DNA of 14,106 nucleotides. It comes from Actinomycetota bacterium (GTDB lineage Bacteria > Actinomycetota > Thermoleophilia > Solirubrobacterales > Solirubrobacteraceae). Of the stretch, positions 6,680 to 12,546 are shown in pieces. The stretch lies in contig VAWY01000043.1 of NCBI GenBank assembly GCA_005888335.1, positions 1 to 14,106 of the forward strand, read 5' to 3'. Every line of letters starts with the position of its first letter. Position 1 is the stretch's first letter. The translations under genes were made by a program, and so were the position numbers. The notes under the pieces are model-generated. The model searched no databases, was not told the DNA's origin, and saw nothing but the letters and a program-made list of their open reading frames with translations.

Positions 6680-7855
6680 TCATGCGATCCAGATCCGCCG
6701 CACGACGCGCCGGGGAGCGGTGGCGAGGTCGAGCAGCTCCTGGGCGGCGCAGTCGGCGCCGCCGTGGTCCAGCAGGGCGGCGCGGGCGGGGTCGCGCCCG
6801 TCGGCCAGGGCCGCGTCGACCGCGGCCCGCAGCGTCGTCGCCTCGAGCCGGTCGGGCTCGAGCAGGCGGACCAGGCCGCGCTCGGCGAACGCGCGCGCCC
6901 GGATGAGCTGTTCGACCCGGGGGCGGACTCGCGGGACGCAGACGATCGGCACGCCGGTGGAGACGGCCTCGACGAGCGTGTTGTAGCCGCCCATCGAGAC
7001 GACCGCGTCGACCGCGGCGAACCAGCCGGCCAGCGCCGGGATGAAGTTCACGACCCGCACGCCGGCCTCGGCGCCGAGGACGGACAGCCGCGCGAACTCG
7101 GCGGGCGGGATCATCGGGCCCGCGACCACGACCCCGCGCCACGGGGCGCCGATCGCCGCGCGCAGGAACGCATCCAGCAGCGCCGCGCCGTCCTCGCCGC
7201 CGCCCGCCGTCGCGAGCACGACCGGCCCGCAGTCGTCGCGCCACGGCACCGTGACACGCCCCGGCGGGTCGTTGACCACGTAGCCGCAGTACGAGCTCAG
7301 CCCGCGGACCGAGTCAGGCAGCGCGTTGTCCGTGAGCGGGTCCAGGAACCCCTCCGTGCCGTAGACGAGCACGCGCGAGTAGTGCCCGAGGATCGCCGGG
7401 ACGGCATCGGGGGTCCACTCGGCCGCCACCGTGGCGCTGTCGTCGAGGACGTCGCGCAGCCCGAGCACGGCGCTCCCGCCGACCTCCTCGAGCGCGTCCA
7501 GGGCGCCGGCGAGCTCGCCGCCGGCGCCGAGCGGGCTCTTGTCGACCACCATCACGTGAGGCCGGAAGGAGCGCACGGTCGCCGCCAGGACGTCGGCGCG
7601 CAGCCGATGGACGTCCGCCGCGTCGACGCGCAACCGGCGCGGGGCGTAGACCCCGTTGGACACCTTGGACAGCGCCGGCAGCTCGAGGATGTCGGTGCCC
7701 TCGCTCAGCTCGAACTGGCTGGCCACGTCGCTGCCGGTGACCACCAGCACCGACGACGAGGGGTCGAGCTCGACGACGCGCCGGCTCAGGGCAAGGTTGC
7801 GGCGGACGTGTCCAAGTCCGAATCCGTCGTGCGAATAAAAGACGAGCCTGGCCAT
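6680..7855 (-). CDS. MurG-like glycosyltransferase (COG4671-type), paralog C
   Basis: A 391-aa GT-B-fold glycosyltransferase, third member of the family in this window. It starts directly with beta-1 and the loop YSHDGFGLGHVRRN (7-20). Other shared blocks are VVDKSPLGAGGEL (103-115), GLRDVLDDS (132-140), YGTEGFLDPL (165-174), TAGGGEDG (216-223), VAGPMIPP (244-251), MGGYNTLVEAVSTG (288-301) and CVPRVRPRVEQ (306-316). It differs from A and B at the acceptor-side motif (DKSP in place of DNEP), pointing to a different acceptor. No signal peptide or membrane helix is seen. The ATG at 7855 is followed at once by the first beta strand, so the start is well placed although the Shine-Dalgarno sequence is weak. 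First gene of a minus-strand pair with the ABC exporter, facing the + strand operon with paralogs A and B. Confidence 0.87.
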   Translation of the reverse strand: MARLVFYSHDGFGLGHVRRNLALSRRVVELDPSSSVLVVTGSDVASQFELSEGTDILELPALSKVSNGVYAPRRLRVDAADVHRLRADVLAATVRSFRPHVMVVDKSPLGAGGELAGALDALEEVGGSAVLGLRDVLDDSATVAAEWTPDAVPAILGHYSRVLVYGTEGFLDPLTDNALPDSVRGLSSYCGYVVNDPPGRVTVPWRDDCGPVVLATAGGGEDGAALLDAFLRAAIGAPWRGVVVAGPMIPPAEFARLSVLGAEAGVRVVNFIPALAGWFAAVDAVVSMGGYNTLVEAVSTGVPIVCVPRVRPRVEQLIRARAFAERGLVRLLEPDRLEATTLRAAVDAALADGRDPARAALLDHGGADCAAQELLDLATAPRRVVRRIWIA

Positions 7856-7885
7856 TCCCGGTTGCCCGGCGCCCTGGTCAACCTT

Positions 7886-7915
7886 CTCATACGGTCAGAC
7901 CGGGTCGTTGGCCAA
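7886..7915 (-). promoter_or_regulatory. Candidate promoter for glycosyltransferase C and the ABC exporter
   Basis: On the minus strand TTGGCC (7915-7910) and TATGAG (7891-7886) are spaced by 18 bp, each matching four of six sigma-70-type consensus bases. This would start transcription near 7879 and give an untranslated leader of about 24 bases. A seven-A tract lies at 7914-7920, and a 7-bp direct repeat (GGTCGTT, 7903-7909 and 7927-7933) flanks the -35 region and could be a regulator site. The gap is the only AT-richer stretch upstream of this gene. Confidence 0.35.
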
Positions 7916-7942
7916 AAAAACACCCAGGTCGTTTGCAGGACT

Positions 7943-7968
7943 GGTAGCGGACGTGCCGGTCCGCTACC
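7943..7968 (-). terminator. Hairpin terminator candidate at the end of the secreted-protein gene
   Basis: GGTAGCGGA at 7943-7951 pairs perfectly with TCCGCTACC at 7960-7968: a 9-bp stem with an 8-nt loop. The stem contains the TAG stop codon of the minus-strand gene. The next T-run on that strand (seven T at 7920-7914) is 22 bases beyond the stem, too far for a classical intrinsic terminator. GC-rich actinomycetes often use hairpins with little U-tract, so a terminator separating this gene from glycosyltransferase C is plausible. Confidence 0.5.
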
Positions 7969-10033
7969 GCACCTCGACGTCGTCGGCGACCACGGTGAAG
8001 GGCTGCGCCTTGGTGTCGTTGCCGAGCTGCACCGCGCCGACGCCGGCCAGGCCCAGGGAGGCGGCCGGGGTCCGGTAGACCTCGATGCCGTCGACGCTCA
8101 CGACGAGCGTGCTCGCGCCGTCGCCCCCGGTCGTGGCATCGACCTGGAAGCGGCGGAACGTGCCGGTGGGCAGCCGCGCCGCCGTCGGCACGAACGTGCC
8201 GCTCCAGCCGGCGTAGACGACCGTCGAGCCGTTCGGCCGGTACAGCGACAGCAGCCGATGGCCGCTCGGGTCGTAGAGTCGCAGCAGCGGGACGTTGCCG
8301 CCGGCCGCGCCCTCGCCGTCGATGCGCAGGGTGGCCGCGGCGCTCACGCTCGTCGGCGCCGTCGACAGCGCCGTGCGGGCGTAGGCGAACGAGCCCGTGG
8401 TCGCGGTCGCCGACAACCGGGCGGCGAAGGTCCCGCCCGACACGGTGTCCGCCTCGACCTGGGCGCTGCCCTCGGGGCCGGTGACGACGCTCGACCAGCG
8501 GCTGAGGTCGCCGGTCTCGAAGTCATCGGCGAAGAGCGGGGCGGTATCGCTGACCGTCCAGGTGCGCGTCGCCGGCGAGGGGTCGGTGTTGCCGGCGAAG
8601 TCGGTGGCGGCGACGGTGAACGTGTGCTGGCCGGGCGCCAGGCCGCTGCGCGTGAGCGGCGAGCTGCACGGCGTGTAGGGGAGGCCGTCGAGCGTGCAGG
8701 TGAACGCCGAGCCCTGCTCGGAGGAGTCGAAGGTGAGGTTGGCCGACGTATCGCTCGTCTCGCCCGCCGGGCCCTGCGTGATCGTCGTCTCGGGCGGCGT
8801 GAGGTCCGGGCCGCTGAGCGACAGCAGCGCGCTCCAGTACTCGCGCGTGTTGTCTGCGCTGGCCATCATCAGCAGGTCGGTCGACGCGTCGACCGGGTCC
8901 TTGGTCGTCGTCGGGTTGTTGATCTTGGCGCCGGTGCCGTCGAGGATCGGCGTCCCGAGCGATGCCGCGTCGAAGCTCGGGTGGTCCAGGCTCGTCTTCT
9001 TCATGTAGACGATGCCGCCGGCGCAGCACGGGGCGGCGGCGAAGGCGTAGATCTCGCGGCGTCCGCGGTCGATGACGATGCTGCCGCGCGTCGGCTCCGC
9101 GGTGACGGTGCCGTGGTTCCACACCGGATAGTGCGACCACCGCCCGCGCGCGTCCATGACGACCAGCATCTGCAGCGGATCGCTCGTGCGGTCCAGCGAC
9201 GTCTTGACGATGCCGAAGACCTGCCCGGCGGGATCGCCGCTGAGCGCCTTGATGTTCATGTGGTCGTCCGACCACTGCGGCCCCCTCAGCGCGACCGAGG
9301 CCTTCCAGCCCTTGTTGGGCGCCTGGCCGTCGTCGTGCGCGCCGAAGTAGTACGCGCCGTCCTTCTCGTTGGACCACATCACGCCGATGCGCCTGTTGAA
9401 GCTGACGACCGAGGAGATCTCGTCCTGCGGCAGCCGGTTGGCCCCGCCGACGGGAAGCACGACGGGTGAGGCCCACGAGCGCTGATCGGGCGTCGACCAC
9501 GTGATCCACACCTTCAGCGCGTGCGTCCAGGTCACCCAGAGGCGCCCGGTCGAGTCCTCGTCGATCACGGCCGCCTTGACGCCGTAGCTCGAGAGCGGGA
9601 CCTCGCTGATGTCGCGGATGTACTGCTTCGCGACGGGGTCGTAGGAATAGCGCGAGTAGAGCACGGCGTTGACGGGGTCGTTGGCCGCGGGGTCCAGCGG
9701 GGCCGGCCCGTGCGAGACGATCTGCAGGTGCGTGCCGTCCCACTTCGCGTCGGCCCACGTCTTGTTGCGCAGGTCGACCTTCGTCCCGGTGCTGGTCCAG
9801 CTGCCGTCGACGCGCTTGAAGATCTCGAAGTCGCGGGTCACCGAGCTGAACATCACGCCCCACCACGTGCCGTCGTTGAACCACAGCTTGCTCTGCGGCT
9901 TCTCGCCGGTGGGGGCTGTCGCGCCCGTGTACGCCGGGCCGAATGTTCCGATGTCTGCTCGGGCGGGCGCGGTGGCGAACGCCAGGACCGCGAGCGCCGC
10001 CAACGAGACCAACAGCGTCCGTGCTGTCTTCAC
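7964..10033 (-). CDS. Secreted multidomain protein: propeller-like region, Ig-like domain, C-terminal beta-sandwich
   Basis: A 689-aa predicted secreted protein of unknown function. A Sec signal peptide is clear: KTAR, then a hydrophobic run, then a site after ARA (residue 26). Residues about 27-408 are rich in repeated Trp/Asp strands (LWFNDGTWWGVMF, KWDGTHLQI, LWVTWT, IGVMWSNEKDG), resembling BNR/sialidase-like propellers, but I see no catalytic set. Residues about 412-494 form an Ig-like module starting PPETTITQGP, with a likely Cys446-Cys456 disulfide and ending ATDFAGNTDPSPATRTWTV. Residues about 501-689 begin FADDFETGDLSRW, like concanavalin-type carbohydrate-binding sandwiches. No sortase motif or C-terminal membrane anchor is seen. 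The GTG start at 10033 has a good AAGGAG nine bases upstream; the longer open frame beyond it is antisense to the dehydrogenase gene. Surface glycan binding is possible but inferred. Confidence 0.82.
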   Translation of the reverse strand: MKTARTLLVSLAALAVLAFATAPARADIGTFGPAYTGATAPTGEKPQSKLWFNDGTWWGVMFSSVTRDFEIFKRVDGSWTSTGTKVDLRNKTWADAKWDGTHLQIVSHGPAPLDPAANDPVNAVLYSRYSYDPVAKQYIRDISEVPLSSYGVKAAVIDEDSTGRLWVTWTHALKVWITWSTPDQRSWASPVVLPVGGANRLPQDEISSVVSFNRRIGVMWSNEKDGAYYFGAHDDGQAPNKGWKASVALRGPQWSDDHMNIKALSGDPAGQVFGIVKTSLDRTSDPLQMLVVMDARGRWSHYPVWNHGTVTAEPTRGSIVIDRGRREIYAFAAAPCCAGGIVYMKKTSLDHPSFDAASLGTPILDGTGAKINNPTTTKDPVDASTDLLMMASADNTREYWSALLSLSGPDLTPPETTITQGPAGETSDTSANLTFDSSEQGSAFTCTLDGLPYTPCSSPLTRSGLAPGQHTFTVAATDFAGNTDPSPATRTWTVSDTAPLFADDFETGDLSRWSSVVTGPEGSAQVEADTVSGGTFAARLSATATTGSFAYARTALSTAPTSVSAAATLRIDGEGAAGGNVPLLRLYDPSGHRLLSLYRPNGSTVVYAGWSGTFVPTAARLPTGTFRRFQVDATTGGDGASTLVVSVDGIEVYRTPAASLGLAGVGAVQLGNDTKAQPFTVVADDVEVR

Positions 10034-10042
10034 GTCAGGACT

Positions 10043-10048
10043 CTCCTT
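10043..10048 (-). promoter_or_regulatory. Strong ribosome binding site fixing the GTG start of the secreted-protein gene
   Basis: AAGGAG on the minus strand, nine bases before GTG at 10033. It is the best Shine-Dalgarno match in the window. It decides the start, because the signal peptide begins right there while the open frame extends another kilobase upstream. Confidence 0.8.
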
Positions 10049-10061
10049 GTCGCTGGGGGCG

Positions 10062-10067
10062 ACGTTA
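10062..10067 (-). promoter_or_regulatory. Candidate -10 box for the secreted-protein gene
   Basis: TAACGT on the minus strand fits the loose TAnnnT pattern and would start transcription near 10055, about 22 bases before the GTG and upstream of the AAGGAG. No -35 hexamer is recognisable at the right distance; the position holds CCCCAA of an inverted repeat instead. Weak support. Confidence 0.25.
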
Positions 10068-10090
10068 CCCCAAACCACAGATCGTTGGGG
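10068..10090. promoter_or_regulatory. Inverted repeat CCCCAA-N11-TTGGGG in the divergent promoter gap
   Basis: A perfect 6-bp inverted repeat sits between the divergent secreted-protein and dehydrogenase genes, directly upstream of the candidate minus-strand -10. It is part of an alternating series GGGGG (10055-10059), CCCC (10068-10071), GGGG (10087-10090), CCCC (10100-10103) that can pair in different ways. It could be an operator for a dimeric regulator, for example of acyl-CoA metabolism. No specific regulator family is recognised. Confidence 0.3.
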
Positions 10091-10139
10091 AGTTTTCTGC
10101 CCCGTATGTTCGTCCAGCGAGCACAGAAGCCGGTGCCGA

Positions 10140-10145
10140 TAGGGT
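10140..10145 (+). promoter_or_regulatory. Candidate -10 box giving a near-leaderless mRNA for the dehydrogenase operon
   Basis: TAGGGT matches TAnnnT and lies 14 to 9 bases before the ATG at 10154, which would put the transcript start about two bases before the start codon. No convincing -35 lies at 16-19 bp. The same bases include AGGG, which could instead act as a weak Shine-Dalgarno sequence nine bases from the ATG; the two readings exclude each other. Confidence 0.3.
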
Positions 10146-10153
10146 CCGCGCGC

Positions 10154-11038
10154 ATGGCAAAGATCAAGAACGTCGGGATCGTCGGCTGCGGCCAGATGGG
10201 ACACGGGATCGCGCAGGTGTCGGCGACCGCGGGCTACGCGGTGGTCGTTCGCGAGGTCGACGACGCGACGCTGAACAAGGGGCTCGGCAAGATCGAGAAG
10301 CAGGTCGCCCGGGCGGTCGAGAGGGGCAAGTCCTCCCAGGAGGACGCCGACGCGATCCGCGGGCGCCTCCACGGCACGACCGACTACGGCGAGCTCGCCG
10401 ACTGCGACCTGGTCGTCGAGGCGATCACCGAGAGCCTCGAGCTCAAGCGCCAGATGTGGAAGGAGGTCACGACGATCGTCAAGCCCGAGGCCTTCTTCGC
10501 GACGAACACGTCGACGCTCGCGGTGATCGATCAGGCGGCGGTGACGGATCGGCCGGAGCGCTTCCTCGGCCTGCACTACTTCAATCCGGCGCAGGTCATG
10601 AAGCTCGTCGAGGTCATCCGCGCCGTCACCACCTCCGACGAGGCGTTCGAGGCGGGCCTGCAGTTCGCGCGCTCGCAGGGCAAGCTGGCCATCCCGACTC
10701 GGGACACGACCGGCTTCATCGTCAACCGGCTGCTCATCCCCTACATGCTCGACGGCATTCGCGGCTACGAGGAAGGCATCGGCTCGATCGCCGAGATCGA
10801 CGAGGCGATGAAGGCGGGGGCCGGTCACCCGATGGGCCCGCTGACGCTCGCCGACTTCGTCGGGCTCGACGTCATGGGCGCCGCGGCGAGCGCGCTCTTC
10901 GACGAGTTCCGCGAGAAGCGCTTCGCCGCGCCGCCGACGCTGCGCAAGCTCCTGTCCGCCGGCTGGCTCGGCCGCAAGACGGGCCTGGGCTTCTACGACT
11001 ACTCCGGCGAGCAGCCCGTGCCCAATCCCGCGCTGTGA
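10154..11038 (+). CDS. 3-hydroxybutyryl-CoA dehydrogenase
   Basis: NAD(P)-dependent L-3-hydroxyacyl-CoA dehydrogenase interconverting acetoacetyl-CoA and 3-hydroxybutyryl-CoA in fatty-acid, butyrate or ketone-body metabolism; cytosolic. Its 294 residues match the usual length of the stand-alone bacterial enzyme. The Rossmann motif GCGQMGHG is at 11-18, and the characteristic ATNTSTL at 116-122 holds catalytic-site Ser120. HYFNP (141-145) supplies His141 with nearby Glu153, and GFIVNRLL (187-194) supplies Asn191. The C-terminal dimer domain contains GPLTLADFVGLDV (228-240) and ends WLGRKTGLGFYDY. All expected catalytic residues are present. The ATG is chosen because the first beta strand follows at once. 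It heads a + strand operon; its TGA overlaps the GTG of the carboxyltransferase gene. Exact chain-length preference cannot be told from sequence alone; the hbd/fadB2 type is most likely. Confidence 0.92.
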   Translation: MAKIKNVGIVGCGQMGHGIAQVSATAGYAVVVREVDDATLNKGLGKIEKQVARAVERGKSSQEDADAIRGRLHGTTDYGELADCDLVVEAITESLELKRQMWKEVTTIVKPEAFFATNTSTLAVIDQAAVTDRPERFLGLHYFNPAQVMKLVEVIRAVTTSDEAFEAGLQFARSQGKLAIPTRDTTGFIVNRLLIPYMLDGIRGYEEGIGSIAEIDEAMKAGAGHPMGPLTLADFVGLDVMGAAASALFDEFREKRFAAPPTLRKLLSAGWLGRKTGLGFYDYSGEQPVPNPAL

Positions 11039-12546
11039 CCGACGTCGAGACCGCACTCGAGCGCGCGCTGGCGGGCGGCCCTGAGCGCCACCGCCAGAAG
11101 GCCGCCGAGCAGGGCAAGCTGCCGGTGCGCGAGCGCGTCGCGCGGCTGCTCGACGACGGCTCGTTCGTCGAGGAGGGCCTGCTGGCCAACTGGCAGGAGG
11201 AGGGCCTGGGCGCCGACGGCGTCGTGACCGGGTCGGGCACGATCGGCGGCCGGCCGGTGTCGGTGATGGCCAACGACCCGACGGTCAAGGCCGGCTCGTG
11301 GGGGCCCAAGACCGTCGAGAAGATCATCCGCATCCAGGAGCGCGCGCTCGCCCAGCGCCACCCGATGATCTACCTCGTCGACTCGGCCGGCGCGCGGATC
11401 ACCGAGCAGGTGCAGATGTTCCCGGGGCGGCGCGGCGCGGGACGGATCTTCTACACGCAGGTCAAGCTCTCGGGCGTCGTCCCGCAGATCTGCGTGCTCT
11501 TCGGGCCGAGCGCGGCCGGCGGCGCGTACATCCCCGCCTTCTGCGACGTCGTGATCATGCGCGACGGCAACGCGTCGATGTACCTCGGGTCGCCGCGGAT
11601 GGCCGAGATGGTCATCGGCGAGCGCGTGTCGCTGGAAGAGATGGGCGGCGCGCGCATGCACACGAGCGTGTCGGGGTGCGGGACGCTGCTCGTCAAGACC
11701 GACGAGGAAGGCGTCGACGCGGCCAGGCGGTGGCTGTCCTACATGCCGTCGAACTGGACCGAGGAGCCGCCGCCGGCGCCGCCGGCGGAGCCGGACGGCG
11801 AGTGGCCGGAGATCCCGCGCGACGAGAACAAGGCGTTCGACGTCAAGGCGCTGATCGCCGCGCTCGTCGACGCCGGGTCGTTCTTCGAGGTCCACCCGCG
11901 CTGGGCCAAGGAGGTCGTCGTGGGCTTCGCGCGGCTCGACGGCCGGGCGATCGGCATCGTCGCCAACCAGCCCCGCCAGAAGGGCGGCGTGCTCTTCGTC
12001 GACTCCGCCGACAAGGCCGCGCGCTTCATCTGGACGTGCAACGCGTTCAACGTCCCGCTGCTGTTCCTCGCCGACGTGCCCGGCTTCATGATCGGCACCC
12101 AGGTCGAGCGCCAGGGGATCATCCGCCACGGGGCGAAGATGATCAGCGCGGTCAGCGAGGCGACGGTGCCCAAGCTCAGCGTGATCGTGCGCAAGGCGTA
12201 CGGCGCGGGGCTCTACGCGATGGCCGGCCCGGCGTTCGACCCCGACGCGTGCATCGCGCTGCCCACTGCGTCGATCGCCGTCATGGGACCGCAGGCAGCG
12301 GTCAACGCGGTCTTCTACAACCAGCTGCAGGCGATCGCCGATCCCGACGAGCGCGCGCGGCGCACCGAGGAGCTGCGCCGTGAGTATGCGGAGGACATCG
12401 ACATCCTGCACCTCGCCAGCGAGATCGTCGTCGACGCGGTCGTCCAGCCCGAGGACCTGCGCTCCGAGCTCGTGCGCCGCTTCGCGCTCGCCCACGGCAA
12501 GGCGCGCGACTGGCCGGCCAAGCGCAATCCTGTGACGCCGGTATGA
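11035..12546 (+). CDS. Acyl-CoA carboxylase carboxyltransferase (beta) subunit
   Basis: Transfers CO2 from carboxybiotin to an acyl-CoA, giving for example methylmalonyl-, methylglutaconyl- or malonyl-CoA; cytosolic complex. 503 aa, two crotonase-fold halves joined by a Pro-rich linker (about 241-262). The N-half has VDSAGARI (115-122) and the oxyanion-type loop GPSAAGGAYIPAF (157-169). The C-half has DVPGFMIGTQVERQGIIRHGAK (347-368), YGAGLYAMAGPAFDPD (389-404) and a second conserved loop ASIAVMGPQAA (412-422). Features are intermediate between PccB- and methylcrotonyl-CoA carboxylase beta-types, so the substrate is open; with HMG-CoA lyase nearby, methylcrotonyl-CoA is attractive. The GTG start overlaps the dehydrogenase TGA (GTGA), and the stop overlaps the next ATG. 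No biotin carboxylase/BCCP alpha subunit lies in the window, so it must come from elsewhere. Confidence 0.9.
   Translation: MTDVETALERALAGGPERHRQKAAEQGKLPVRERVARLLDDGSFVEEGLLANWQEEGLGADGVVTGSGTIGGRPVSVMANDPTVKAGSWGPKTVEKIIRIQERALAQRHPMIYLVDSAGARITEQVQMFPGRRGAGRIFYTQVKLSGVVPQICVLFGPSAAGGAYIPAFCDVVIMRDGNASMYLGSPRMAEMVIGERVSLEEMGGARMHTSVSGCGTLLVKTDEEGVDAARRWLSYMPSNWTEEPPPAPPAEPDGEWPEIPRDENKAFDVKALIAALVDAGSFFEVHPRWAKEVVVGFARLDGRAIGIVANQPRQKGGVLFVDSADKAARFIWTCNAFNVPLLFLADVPGFMIGTQVERQGIIRHGAKMISAVSEATVPKLSVIVRKAYGAGLYAMAGPAFDPDACIALPTASIAVMGPQAAVNAVFYNQLQAIADPDERARRTEELRREYAEDIDILHLASEIVVDAVVQPEDLRSELVRRFALAHGKARDWPAKRNPVTPV

Noticed and set aside
6764..9469. A 901-codon open frame on + antisense to glycosyltransferase C and the secreted-protein gene
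   Set aside because: Its product is Arg/Asp/Gly/His-rich low-complexity sequence with no domain, a known artefact of GC-rich third positions. The minus-strand genes have clear motifs and a signal peptide.
10034..11056. N-terminal extension of the secreted-protein frame by 341 codons
   Set aside because: It is antisense to the dehydrogenase gene, and the GTG at 10033 has a strong ribosome binding site and starts a signal peptide.
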